Of a stretch of DNA of 37,107 bases, positions 25,022-34,970 are shown piece after piece. Source of the stretch: Leptolyngbyaceae cyanobacterium CSU_1_3. GTDB taxonomy: Bacteria; Cyanobacteriota; Cyanobacteriia; Leptolyngbyales; Leptolyngbyaceae. Position 1 is the first letter of the stretch. Each line of letters opens with the position of its first letter. Location: contig JAAUOZ010000038.1 in the NCBI GenBank assembly GCA_012034655.1, positions 1-37,107 on the forward strand. Direction: 5' to 3'. Position numbers and translations under genes: made by a program. The notes below the pieces were generated by a model, which saw nothing but the letters and a program-made list of their open reading frames with translations, did not search any database and was not told the DNA's origin.

Positions 25022-25111
25022 ATGTTTCAGGATGAGATTGTCGAAGCGATCCACAGAATTCGTGAAGAGGATTCGCGCTCATTCAATCAGGCAACACAAC
25101 CTTGCAGGTAA
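25022..25111 (+). pseudogene. Possible antitoxin-like remnant (29 residues)
   Basis: An ATG after a good RBS (CGGAGG, 25010-25015) opens MFQDEIVEAIHRIREEDSRS, then diverges and stops after about 29 codons. The start resembles short antitoxin-type proteins with a D-E/P-I-V-E-E-V-(x)3-R-(D/E) opening that usually run to 70-90 residues (recalled similarity). No toxin follows. It may be a truncated relic or chance. Confidence 0.3.
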
Positions 25112-25117
25112 TGTCAT

Positions 25118-25145
25118 CGTAGGAGCACAGTGCTGTGTTCCTACG
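25118..25145. repeat. Palindromic element between convergent genes
   Basis: CGTAGGAGCACAG pairs with CTGTGTTCCTACG (one G-T pair), forming a 28-base near-palindrome. It lies shortly before the end of the convergent RND gene. It resembles the extragenic palindromes starting GTAGGGGC that are frequent in cyanobacteria. Terminator or repeat roles are both possible. Confidence 0.6.
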
Positions 25146-25187
25146 ACTTGCGATCGATTTCGCGATCGATTGTTTTCAAGAAATCGT

Positions 25188-28100
25188 CTAAACATTCACT
25201 TCTTCATTCTTAGCAGCAATCTCTGAATTGATCGCTTCCGATGTCAGATTTGATTGAAGTTTTGTTGCTCCAGAGAAGTCTCGTAGCAATCCCATCAGGG
25301 CTGGAACGACCGTTGGGGTCAGAATTGTAGAAAATGTCAATCCGCCCGTCAAGACAATGCCCAACCCCTGATAGAGTTCTGAACCTTGCCCCGGTAAAAC
25401 TGCTAGGGGCAACATTCCCAAAACGCTGGTTCCCGCAGACATAAAAATGGCCCGCAGGCGATCTTGAGTAGCCTGATAGAGCGAGGCATCATAGTCTACC
25501 CCCTGCTGCTGAAGTTGCAAGGCGCGATCGACCAGCAGAATTGCATTGTTGACCACAACCCCAGTCAAGATCACGAATCCCAATGCAGTGATCATATCCA
25601 ACGGCACAGATACACCTGGAATTTGGTTGGCAATCACTAAGCTCAACAGTGCACCACTCATACCCATCGGCACGGTTGCCATAATGACGAATGGATAGAG
25701 AAACGATCGATATAACGCGACCAGCAACAGATAAGTGATCAGCACTGACAATGCAAAGGCAGTCACCAACTGAGAAACCGTTGTAGCAAGTTGATCGGCT
25801 GTGCCAGCCAGGTCTGCACGATAGCCAGATGGCAGATTGGCCCGCAGGGGGTCGAGCACTTCGCTCTCGACGCGCTGAACGATCGCCCCCAACGGAGCCT
25901 CTGGATTGAGGGAAGCCGTGAGGGTAATCGATCGCTCCAAATCTACATGGTTGATCACGTCGGCTCCCGTGGTTTCGCGCACTTCGGCCACATCATTAAG
26001 TTGCACCTGTCTACCACGAGCGTAGAGCGGCAGTTGGCGCAATTGTTCTGGGGTTTGCACAAAGGTGTTTTGCAGTTCGACGGAGACATCCAACTCTTCT
26101 TTGCCGTCAATAAAGTTAGACACCAGGCGGCCTCCTAGCGCTGCCTCCACCACAGAACCCACTTCGGCTTCTGAAAGCCCCACCTCGGCCAGCCGTTCTC
26201 GATTGGGAATCACTTGAAGTTCTCCGGCTCCCATGACAAAGTTCGATCGAACAGTGCGAATGCCTGACACAGCACGGAGCTTGCCCGTAATTTCTTTCTC
26301 AAAATTACTCAGTTGATTCAAATCAGACCCCACTAGATCGACCTCAAATTCTTTGCCAGGATCGCGAAAAATCGAAGGACGAACCGCCACCATAAACCGA
26401 TATCCCGCAAAATCATTGCTGGCCGATCGTAGCCGACTGACCATATCTGCAAGCCCTTGAGTGGTGGCAAACTCTGGCTTGAGAATGGCCGCGATCGCCC
26501 GTAGTGCCCCCGGACGATCGACAAACATCACCCGATCGACCTCTGGCTGCGATCGCAAAAAGGCCCGAACAGGCTCCGATTGGCGAATCGATTCAGCGAT
26601 GCTGGTTCCGGGTAATGGCTCCGCTCGCCACTGAATCAAATTGCGGTTGCCTTCGGGCAAATAATCGGCGGGAGGCAGCAGAAAAATACTCGCAATGAGC
26701 AATGAAACAGGAATCGCTAGAACGAATAGCCGACGACCCATTCTTCTGCGCCCGATCGACCAGCGCACCGTGGATGCTAGAAAGCGCTCTAGTTTGCCCT
26801 GCACCTGACGAAACACCGCCGAACAATGGGACACCGATCGCTCAAACCAGTTTCCCCCCCGATATTCGCCCCCTGCCAACATCTGCATGGCTTCAGATTC
26901 TTTGAGAAACAAGCCAGACAGCATCGGCACGAGCGTGATCGCCGCCAATAGCGAAAACAGCGCCGAACAAGACAGCGTAATTGCCATGTCGATATACAAC
27001 TGCCCCGCTTCCCCTGTCACCATCAGCAAGGGCACAAAAACGACGACGTTGGTGAGCGTCGAACCGAGCATCGCGCCCCACACTTCTTGAGTTCCATCGA
27101 TCGCAGCCCTAAAAGCACTCTTGCCCTGTTGCATGTGGGTGAAGATATTCTCAATCACAACGATCGAGTTATCGACCACCATACCCACCGAGAAAGCCAG
27201 CCCTGCCAGACTGATGATATTCAACGTTCGGCCCAATAGAGACAAAACGATAAAGATCATCACCGACGTAATGGGAATGGTCAACGCAATGACTGCAACC
27301 GTTCGGATGGAACCCAAAAATAGGATCAGCACCAACGTCGCCAGTAATGCACCCCCAATCAGGTTTTCTTGCACAAAAGCAATGGATTGGTTAATGTATT
27401 CGCTCTCGTCGTAGTTATAGACAAAACGAATTCCTTCATTCTGCTGATCAAACTGAGTTTGCAGTTCTGTGATTGCCGTGCGAACCCCTTTAGAAATCTC
27501 TGGAACGTTGGCTCCCACTTGGCGAATGATGCCCACCGCCACGGCTGGTTTGTCATTAAACAACAGGGCACTGTCGCGGAGCTTTCGCCCCATCTGCACC
27601 TTAGCTACATCGCGAATATAAACAATGCCAGTAGAGTCACGCCGCAGTACAAATCCAGAAATTTGATCAATGTCCTGCGATCGACTCAAGGTGCGAACTC
27701 GATATTCCCGTCGTCCCAATTCCAGCGGCCCGCCCCGAATGTCGCGATTGTTTTCTCGCAACACTCGCACGACCTCTCCGACCGTCAGCCCACGATCGGA
27801 GAGCGCCTTAGGATCGACCTTCACCTCCACCTCGCGCAACTGACCGCCCACCACTAGAAACTGCCCCACCCCTTGCACCCGGCGCAATCTCGGCAACACT
27901 ACTTCTTCTGCCAGGTCACGGTAGCGATCGGGGTTCGGTTTAAACCCGGCTTTAGTATCAAACGGAATCCACATCATGGGCGAACTGTTGCCACCCACCA
28001 ATTCAACCTGAGATTCTTGAGCTTCGATCGGCAGGCTTTCTACCTGCTGCAAACGATTGAGCACATCGACCAGCCGCGCCTCGACATTGTTGCTCTCCTG

Positions 28101-28385
28101 AAATTCCAGCGTAATTGTGCTGCGCCCCGATCGAGAGGAACTGCTAATTTCCTTTACACCCAGCACTTCTTCCATTTGCTCTTCGATCGGGCGGGTGATC
28201 AGGTCTTCAACCTCTGAGGGGCCAGCCCCCGGATATCCTGTACTGATGGTGATTTCCGGACGATCGCCTCCTGGTTGCAATTCGAGGGGCAGTCCCCTCA
28301 GGGAGAAGACCCCCAACAGCGCCAGAAGGCAGAATAATACGAATGTGCCATGTCGCCAGCGAACGGCGGTTTCGATCAAATTCAT
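25188..28385 (-). CDS. RND efflux transporter permease (AcrB/HAE1-like)
   Basis: A 1065-residue inner-membrane proton-driven pump. It has the duplicated layout: TM1 near 14-32, a large periplasmic loop, TM2-6 (about 340-500), a second loop, and TM8-12 (about 870-1030). TM4 carries the proton-relay Asp in GMVVDNSIVVIENI. In TM10 the Lys of AcrB is Asn (TGVVVNNAILLVD), as in several other HAE-type pumps. The N-terminus (VRWRHGTFVLFCLLALLGV) and the PGAGPSEVEDLITRPIEE segment are typical. Its ATG overlaps the stop of the upstream fusion-protein gene (ATGA), indicating translational coupling. Substrates cannot be told from sequence. Confidence 0.94.
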   Translation of the reverse strand: MNLIETAVRWRHGTFVLFCLLALLGVFSLRGLPLELQPGGDRPEITISTGYPGAGPSEVEDLITRPIEEQMEEVLGVKEISSSSRSGRSTITLEFQESNNVEARLVDVLNRLQQVESLPIEAQESQVELVGGNSSPMMWIPFDTKAGFKPNPDRYRDLAEEVVLPRLRRVQGVGQFLVVGGQLREVEVKVDPKALSDRGLTVGEVVRVLRENNRDIRGGPLELGRREYRVRTLSRSQDIDQISGFVLRRDSTGIVYIRDVAKVQMGRKLRDSALLFNDKPAVAVGIIRQVGANVPEISKGVRTAITELQTQFDQQNEGIRFVYNYDESEYINQSIAFVQENLIGGALLATLVLILFLGSIRTVAVIALTIPITSVMIFIVLSLLGRTLNIISLAGLAFSVGMVVDNSIVVIENIFTHMQQGKSAFRAAIDGTQEVWGAMLGSTLTNVVVFVPLLMVTGEAGQLYIDMAITLSCSALFSLLAAITLVPMLSGLFLKESEAMQMLAGGEYRGGNWFERSVSHCSAVFRQVQGKLERFLASTVRWSIGRRRMGRRLFVLAIPVSLLIASIFLLPPADYLPEGNRNLIQWRAEPLPGTSIAESIRQSEPVRAFLRSQPEVDRVMFVDRPGALRAIAAILKPEFATTQGLADMVSRLRSASNDFAGYRFMVAVRPSIFRDPGKEFEVDLVGSDLNQLSNFEKEITGKLRAVSGIRTVRSNFVMGAGELQVIPNRERLAEVGLSEAEVGSVVEAALGGRLVSNFIDGKEELDVSVELQNTFVQTPEQLRQLPLYARGRQVQLNDVAEVRETTGADVINHVDLERSITLTASLNPEAPLGAIVQRVESEVLDPLRANLPSGYRADLAGTADQLATTVSQLVTAFALSVLITYLLLVALYRSFLYPFVIMATVPMGMSGALLSLVIANQIPGVSVPLDMITALGFVILTGVVVNNAILLVDRALQLQQQGVDYDASLYQATQDRLRAIFMSAGTSVLGMLPLAVLPGQGSELYQGLGIVLTGGLTFSTILTPTVVPALMGLLRDFSGATKLQSNLTSEAINSEIAAKNEEVNV

Positions 28386-29717
28386 GAGTTACCTCCCACC
28401 ACTTTCACAGGTGCGCCGTCTGCCAAACCATCGCCCCCGCGCATCACGATCGCTTGCCCTGCCTGAAGTTCAGGTGATAGATCGCCACTTTCTGCCCCAT
28501 GTCTGAAACCATTTCCACGGGAATGGGTTTTGCTTTTCCATCGGCGATCGTGAAGACAATCCACTGATTTTGTCGGCGTGTGAGGGCATCCCGTGAGATG
28601 ACAAAGCTGGCTCGGTTGGCGGGCATGGTCAATGTGCCCGCGATCGCCATGCCTGGGAGCAATCCATTGGGCGGGTTGGTGAGTTGAACGCGCACCCTCT
28701 GGCGGCGCGAGGCACTATCAGCAGAAGGAACCACAGCGGTAATCGTCGATCGTCCTTTCCAATTGGGGAGGGCGCGAGTGCTGAGGGCGATCGCCATTCC
28801 CGGTCGAACACGACTGCTCAATTCTTCTGGCAACTCCAAAAACACATCAAACTCGCCCCCCGCAACCAGTGTGGCAATTTGCCCCGAACTTTGCACCAAA
28901 TCTCCGCGACTGACGTGGCGCGTCTGCACCACCCCCGACTCCGGAGCGACAATCTGGGTGCGCCGTTGAGCCAGGGCGGCCTGGTTGAGACTGGCTTGGG
29001 CGGCGGCAACGTTGGCTTTTTGGGCATCAATTTCTTCTCGAATCGGCCCCGCTTTTGCTTCTGCCAGTTCTGCTTCTGCCTCAAATCGTTCTCCCTGAGT
29101 CTGATCGACCGTAGACCGCGCTTCGACGAGGAGGCGCTGAGAAATGGCTCCCTCTTTCACCAGGGCACTCGTCCGTTGAAAATTGTCCTGAGCTTCTCGC
29201 TCTCGTGCTTTAGCAGCCTTGACGGAAGCCTGCCGCTGGGCAACAATTTCGGGGCGTGTTCCCACTTCGAGGCGGGCTAGATTGCTGCGCTGTTGAGCAA
29301 GTTGGGCGCGGGCTTGAGAGATGCCCAACTGCTGATCAGAATCGTCGAGCACAGCGATCGTAGTGCCTGCGCTGACGCGATCGCCCGGCTGCACCCGAAT
29401 TTCTTGAACAATGCCACTGGTCTGGGCCCGAACGGTCGATTGTTGACTCGCCTCCACCTGACCGAGAAGCTGCACGGTTTGGGTCGCAGTGCCCGTTGAG
29501 AGGGGAGTGGTTTCGATCGCGCGAGGCGGCTGACTCTGGCGCTGGGCGATCGCGGGCTGGGCGACTCCATTAGAGTTCAACATTCGCCAGAGAAGAATAC
29601 TGCCTGTGGTCAGCAGGAAGGCACAGACCAGCCAAACCCAGATTTTGGGGGTGGCGTAGGCGAAGAAGCGACCGATAAATCTGGCGTAGGTTGATGCTGT
29701 TCGTCAAACGATTCCAT
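28382..29717 (-). CDS. RND periplasmic adaptor (membrane fusion protein), two frame breaks
   Basis: Partner of the adjacent RND pump. The longest open frame (28444-29583) holds both lipoyl halves (QTVQLLGQVEASQQSTVRA; APESGVVQTRHVSRGD), a coiled coil and the barrel. In the same frame upstream lies a transmembrane helix (VWLVCAFLLTTGSILLWR) with no start codon. ATG at 29717 (MESFDEQHQPTPDLS) joins it if one base is restored in the run 29647-29651. At the other end, adding one base near 28474-28484 turns QKVAIYHL into QKVAI, then SPELQAGQAIVMRGGDGL, ending in GGNS with TGA overlapping the RND ATG. The reconstructed protein is about 445 residues. Both breaks are probably sequencing errors. Confidence 0.85.
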
Positions 29718-30094
29718 GAGTAAGTACCGAGCGAAAGGGTTAGCAAGCTGAAATCTGGCAGGTTCGATCGCGGGGTCAAACAAAGATTTAAGGCGGGCAG
29801 GCAAAAATGTTGAGCTATTAAAAAAGAAAATTTAGCGGGGCGATCTAGTCGGCTGAGACAGATCCAATGAAACAATCCTACATAATTTATCCTGTGGCTG
29901 AGCTTGCACTCCCAGCAACCTGGCAACCAGAGATCTGGTTTGGCATTTTGGCGTGGGTTTCGGCTCCGCTCAGCCCAACCTTCAAACTGGTCAGCACAAA
30001 CATGGCCGGGTTAATAAGTCCATCGAACCCACTAAAATAGACAAGTTTCTGAGATTCATTCGGTAATTTTTCGACTCAAAAAAGTGAATGACCT
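29718..30094. other. Gene-free divergent region with a repeat-family fragment
   Basis: There is no gene in these 377 bases. At 29958-29985 the sequence TTTCGGCTCCGCTCAGCCC and the following bases resemble the core of the repeats at 6685 and 17261, with partial loss of the hairpin. Promoters for the adaptor and GNAT genes should lie here. Confidence 0.5.
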
Positions 30095-30574
30095 ATGATC
30101 AGCGATCGCTCTGTTGTCGCCTTAAAGCTCGCACAATTACCCCACGATCTGCCCGCGATCGTGGCAATTCGAGTGGCAGTCTTTCAGGTAGAACAAGGCG
30201 TTGATGCCGCCTTAGAATTTGATGGTCAAGACAATGGGGCCACTCATTTTCTGGCGTATCTAAACGATCGACCCGTGGGAACCCTGCGAATTCGATTTTT
30301 AGATCCAGCATTAGAGCCAGCAACAGCAAAGCTCGAACGGCTTGCAGTTTTGGCTGAAGCCAGAGGAAAAGGAATTGGTAAACAAATAATGACCACCGCG
30401 ATCGCGTATTTATGCGAGAAAAGTATTTTAGAAATCCGTATTCATGCCCAAGAGCCTGTAAAAGAGTTCTATGAACAACTGGGGTTTGTGGCCGAAGGTA
30501 CGCAGTTTTATGAAGCCAATATTCCCCACTTCAAGATGAGCAAACGATTGGAAGCAAATTGTGGGCGCAGATAA
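30095..30574 (+). CDS. GNAT-family N-acetyltransferase (ElaA-like)
   Basis: A 159-residue acyl-CoA-dependent acetyltransferase. The acetyl-CoA-binding motif A is present (LERLAVLAEARGKGIGKQIM, with the R/Q-x-x-G-x-G/A core RGKGIG). The following HAQEPVKEFYEQLGFVAEG and YEANIPHFKMSK match ElaA-type proteins. The substrate is unknown. Its last bases overlap the GTG start of the glycosyltransferase gene by 14 bases, suggesting coupling. Confidence 0.9.
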   Translation: MISDRSVVALKLAQLPHDLPAIVAIRVAVFQVEQGVDAALEFDGQDNGATHFLAYLNDRPVGTLRIRFLDPALEPATAKLERLAVLAEARGKGIGKQIMTTAIAYLCEKSILEIRIHAQEPVKEFYEQLGFVAEGTQFYEANIPHFKMSKRLEANCGRR

Positions 30575-33217
30575 ACCAACTTGGGTGAGAGGACTACCAA
30601 TTTTGGGGTCAGTTTGGTTGACGGGGGCGATCGTCGATCGCAGTTGGTTTGCGGTCGATCGCACCATTCCCGGATGGGATCAGGCAGACTATCTCACAGG
30701 CGCAATGAACTACTGGCGAGCTTTTCAAAATCCTGAGTGGTTTTCCCCATCCTGGTGGACGGGGCTATGGATGCTGTCATCCAAGATTCCGCCCCTCGTT
30801 TATATTTCCACCACACCTTTTTTGAATCTGTTTGGCACAGGAATCGAGCAATCTACGCTAGTCAATTTGCTTTACAGTGCAATTTTGCTCGGTTCTATCT
30901 ATGGCTTGGGGATGCACCTGTTTAGTCTCGAAGTAGGGCTGTGGGCCGCTGGCTTGTGTCTACTGCTACCAGGACTCTATAAGCTTCGCCTCGACTTTTT
31001 GATCGATTACCCCCTCGTATCGATGGTCACGCTTAGTTTTTGGCTACTGACTCTACTGACGATCGAAAAAAAAGCCGACGAAGACGGACGATCGAGTAGC
31101 GGCAACCCTTCAGCGATCGCAAATTCCCGCAGAACCTCAAGATTGTTCATCTCCCTAGACCCCGCCACCCTTGCTAGTTTTTGTCTCTTACCCGTCGCCT
31201 TTGGCTTTGCCCTGGGTCTGACCCTGCTCACCAAACAGACCGCCCTTTTCTTTTTGTTGACTCCGATCGCAGCCTTTGCCTTCACCAGCCTGCGTCGTCG
31301 ATCGTGGCGAAAACTCGCACAGCTATTGCTGGGGTTCTTCGTCGCCTGGCAGGTTTGCCTGCCCTGGTATCGTACCAATTGGCTCCTGATTCTCACCTCT
31401 GGCAAGCGGGCCACCGTAGATTCAGCGATCGCCGAAGGAGATCCGCCGCTCAACACTCTGGCAGCCTGGGTTTACTACCTTAAAGAAATTCCCCTTTTGA
31501 TCTCGTTGCCGATCTTTGGGATTGGCTTGGTTGGGCTGCTGCTCTATTGGAAGCGATCGCTGGTGGTGGGGCATTGGTCGGTGGTCAATCGGCAGTTGCA
31601 GAGAATCACTGACTACGGGGGGCTGCGAACTAGGGGCTATCGCCAGAAAACCTATCGATCGTGGTGGTACTCGATCCGGTGGTTGCTGATTTTTTGGTGG
31701 GGGCATATCTCATCTGTTCGCTGAATGTGAATAAGGACGATCGCTACATTACGCCGATGTTGCCTGTGTTGGCACTGTTGCTAGCTCAGGGGTTGGTGCT
31801 GTTTCCCGATCGGCTGCGGGTTTTTCGCTGGGGAGCGGTCGGCTTGGCGGGCGTGTTGATGGTGATGAATCTGCTGCCATTGGATGCGGCCGAAAAAGTG
31901 CCATCGGGACACAATCAACATCACGCCAGACTGAGCGGCAATTGGCATCACGCCGATGTGGTGGATGAAGTCATCCGGGCGGTTCCCTTTCTGCAAACGA
32001 CGATCGGCGTTTTGCCCTCCACCGCCGAACTCAATCAGCACAACCTCAACTACTACGGCACATTGAGAAACTTCCAGGTTTATGGGCGACAAGTCGGCAC
32101 AAAACTTAAACAGGTCGAGCAAGACCTGCGATCGCTCTCCTGGTTTGTCACCAAAAGCGGCGAACAGGGGGCGATTCGTCAGCAAGAAGCCCAAACAGCC
32201 CTGGGCGGCGCGATCGCCCAAAGTCAGGATTTTCAACTCCAAAAAACCTGGGATCTCCCCGACAACACCACCTTAAATCTCTATCGGCGGCAGATTCCCC
32301 TGGTGCAGGTGCAACCTGGAACTGGCAAAACGACCCGAATCCAGCTAGAACAGGTGCGAGTGCCCAATCAATCTGCCCCTGGGTTGCCGATTCCTGTCAC
32401 CTATCGCTGGTCGGGTTCGTGGGAACAGTTGCGATCGGGGTTGGTTTTGCTCACCTGGGAGCAGGAAAATCGCTCGAACCTCAAGCCACCCTCTCGCTGG
32501 CTGCACGATCACGCGATCGGGCTGGGCGCACTCCAGTTTGACAGCGCCGACGCAAATGCTCAGTTTCAGGTGATCGAACGCACGGGCATGTTGCCCCCAG
32601 AAGATGCTCAGGGCAGCTACACCCTCAAGGCGACCTATCTGCACCGCAAAACGGGCGAAAGTTACAACATTGCCGTGCCCAAAGTGGTCGTGCGAGTTGC
32701 CAATGTCCCTCCGGCGATCGCCGAGTCAGCCTCCCTGACCGAAGTAGACTGGGTGACACAGTTGCGATCGCTCTCTACCAACATGCCCCAAGGTCTCACT
32801 GCTCTCAGCCCCATTTTTGAGCAAATTGGCAGAATCAATCAGTTCGATCCGGTGCAAGATTATGTGTCGCAAGCGATCCAAACTCTAGAATATCGGCTCA
32901 AACAGGAACCCCTAAACCTCGAATTTTCCTATGCGCTGGCGCTGGCAAATGTGCTAAAGCGACAAGTCGGAAGTGCGATCGCTGCGTTTGAATATGTCAC
33001 TCAACTGGATGCTAGAAATCCCAATGCCTACGCCTATCTTGCCTTCGTCAACCTTTACGACTTTCGCCCCAAAGCAGCCCAATCTGCCCTCACCACTGCC
33101 CTATCTTTGGCTCCAGATCTCCCAGAACTCCATGCCTTAAACGGTGTCGCAGCACTGATGCAGGGGGATGTGGGCAAAGCCTGGCAGGAGTTGCAGGTTT
33201 TTAGAGAGGAGGGGTAA
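30561..33217 (+). CDS. PMT/ArnT-type membrane glycosyltransferase with C-terminal TPR region (frameshifted)
   Basis: The reconstructed protein is about 885 residues. The N-terminal half has eight or more transmembrane helices. An early PGWDQADYLTGAMNYW motif supplies the catalytic-type Asp of GT39/GT83 enzymes, which use polyprenyl-phosphate sugars. The frame breaks in the G run 31699-31703: LLIFWWG continues as AYLICSLNVNKDDRYITPMLP if one G is added. A large soluble domain follows. The last 90 residues form TPR-like helices (SAIAAFEYVTQLDARNPNAY; AQSALTTALSLAPDLPELHA). Open segments are 30561-31724 and 31661-33217. I take GTG at 30561. The likely role is sugar transfer to lipid, protein or exopolysaccharide outside the membrane; the acceptor is unknown. 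Confidence 0.82.
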
Positions 33218-33300
33218 GAAATGATTGACCGACAAAGCCTTTTCTTTTTCTCCCTGGGGAGAGTGGTTGGAGTCCGGGCTACGCGGAAAGGAGGAAGACA

Positions 33301-33912
33301 ATGCCGCAGGTTTCTTTAGATGAGTTTGTGGAAGGGGTTGTTTCTGGGCAACGTTTGGGAAGTTTTTTGACGGATACGGTTCCAGCGCTGGCGGCAAAGC
33401 CCGATCGAGCAGACTTGATCTTTAGGGCCAAACAACGCAGCTTAGATAAACCGCTCATTTTGATGGCGGCCGCGATCGAGGATCTCTGGCCCTACGTGGC
33501 GGGCAGCCGGGTAGAACGGCAAATTTGGCAACAGATAGCTGAATGCTATTGGCCGGGCGCTCTGACGCTGGTGTTGCCTGCAAGCTCGATCGTGCCCTCT
33601 GTGCTCAACCCGACCGACCCTTCTACGATCGGAGTGCGCGTGCCCAACCATGCGATCGCCCAGTCCATCTTGCAAAGAACGGGCCCCCTGGCCACCACTA
33701 GCGCCAATCGATCGGGGCAGCCCGCTCTGCAAACCCTGGCCGAAATCGCAGCAGAATTTCCTGATGCCCTGACCCTGGCCTCGTCTGAAACATTACCTTT
33801 GGGTTCTGGTCAGTCTGCATCAGGGCAACCCTCTACGGTCGCCAAATGGACGGATTGCCAATGGCAAATTCTCAGGCAGGGAGCCATCAAACTAACGAAC
33901 ATGGGAGTATAA
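33301..33912 (+). CDS. Sua5/YciO/YrdC-family L-threonylcarbamoyladenylate synthase
   Basis: A 203-residue enzyme of the family that makes threonylcarbamoyl-AMP for the t6A base of tRNAs reading ANN codons. The fold markers are TDTVPALAAKP, the ATP/phosphate-binding KQRSLDKPLILM, WPGALTLVLP, TIGVRVPNH and LATTSANRSGQP. The usual Pro in the (F/Y)PTDT motif is Leu here (FLTDT). A strong AAGGAGG precedes the ATG. The cyanobacterial genome may hold a second copy, so this could be the YciO/YrdC-like paralogue and not the essential enzyme. Confidence 0.88.
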   Translation: MPQVSLDEFVEGVVSGQRLGSFLTDTVPALAAKPDRADLIFRAKQRSLDKPLILMAAAIEDLWPYVAGSRVERQIWQQIAECYWPGALTLVLPASSIVPSVLNPTDPSTIGVRVPNHAIAQSILQRTGPLATTSANRSGQPALQTLAEIAAEFPDALTLASSETLPLGSGQSASGQPSTVAKWTDCQWQILRQGAIKLTNMGV

Positions 33913-34040
33913 TGATCAGTCACCCGTGCTACGTCTATCTTGAGGGAGGATCAGCCAGCCCAAAATGGAACCTTGGAGGCTGAAAATCATTCGAGAAAGG
34001 GGAAGCCGTTACGCGATCGACGAGCGTCGAGTCAAGGTCT

Positions 34041-34879
34041 ATGTTCTGGATGAATCTCATCTACTTGGGGAGCGGTCTAGGGATGGGTTGGGCGATCGGA
34101 CGACTCAGAGGAAATCTTCAACCCCCATCTAAACCTGTCCTGGAAAATGCTGACCACCTCGCCTATCAGATGGCCGTCGAAATGGGCGCGTTTAAGGGCG
34201 GGTTCTTGGCGCGGACTTCCCACGAATTACGATCGCCCCTGAATGGCATCATCGGAGTGCATCAACTGATTTTGGCTGACCTGTGCGAAACACCCGCCGA
34301 AGAACGAGACTTTATCGCTCAGGCAAACGAGTCAGCCTTGAAATGGTGCAGCTTTTGGATGAAGTCATTCATGTCGCCAAAGCCCAACACGGCACAAATG
34401 CCATTGACCTACAACCCGTGCAGTTGACGATGATTTTGCACGAGGTAGACAGCATGACCCATCTCCTCGCCGAAAATCGGAATTTGCGCCTCACGATCGC
34501 CTTACCCGACCCAGACCTCTACGTGCTGGCAGATCCCCATTGGCTGCGGCAAGTGCTGGTGAGCTTGATCGATGGGGCGATCGCCCAAATGCAAGATGGA
34601 GCCATCAAACTCTCTGTCGCCTCGATCGATTCGCAGTTTGTGCACCTGTTGCTCGAAGATGAGCGCCCCGCCGGAAGCTGGCAAGAAGCAATCGACCTGC
34701 TCCAGTCTGCAAACCCGCCCCAAACCCTTTCTCCTGGCTTTGGTTTGATGCTCACCCAAACCCTACTCAACGCCATGAATGGACGGTTAGAGTTGCTCAA
34801 AGTGCCCTCAGCACCCGGAGAAACACAAACCCATCTGCAATGTTCGATTCCGATCGTGGCAGAATCTGACCTGGGTTGA
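34041..34879 (+). CDS. Sensor histidine kinase with degenerate ATPase domain (frameshifted)
   Basis: The reconstructed protein is about 279 residues. One N-terminal transmembrane helix (MNLIYLGSGLGMGWAIG) precedes a HisKA domain with His61 in the H-box RTSHELRSPL. The frame breaks in AAA at 34341-34343: ESALK continues as MVQLLDEVIHVAKAQHG when one A is added. In the ATPase region the N-box is degenerate (VLVSLIDGAIAQM lacks the key Asn), the G1 box is lost (LEDERPAGS) and only a G2-like GFGLML remains. It may not bind ATP normally and could act as a phosphotransfer or scaffold protein. Open segments are 34041-34427 and 34283-34879. Confidence 0.75.
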
Positions 34880-34970
34880 GACGAGCGAATTTAGGCGATA
34901 GAGTTGAAGCAGTGAGACAGTCTAGGTTCACCCATCTCAAGTTCAGACTCGATAGGCTCAAGGGCAGCAG

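Noticed and set aside
33965..34132. 55-residue open frame starting MEPWRLKIIRERG, overlapping the start of the sensor kinase
   Set aside because: It has a possible RBS and a basic start, but runs out of frame into the kinase gene and has no recognised family; the kinase frame is better supported. A homologue search could revive it.
28382..34879. Programmed ribosomal frameshifting to explain the split genes
   Set aside because: Breaks occur in eight unrelated contexts without shared slippery sites or downstream structures; missing bases in homopolymers explain them better.
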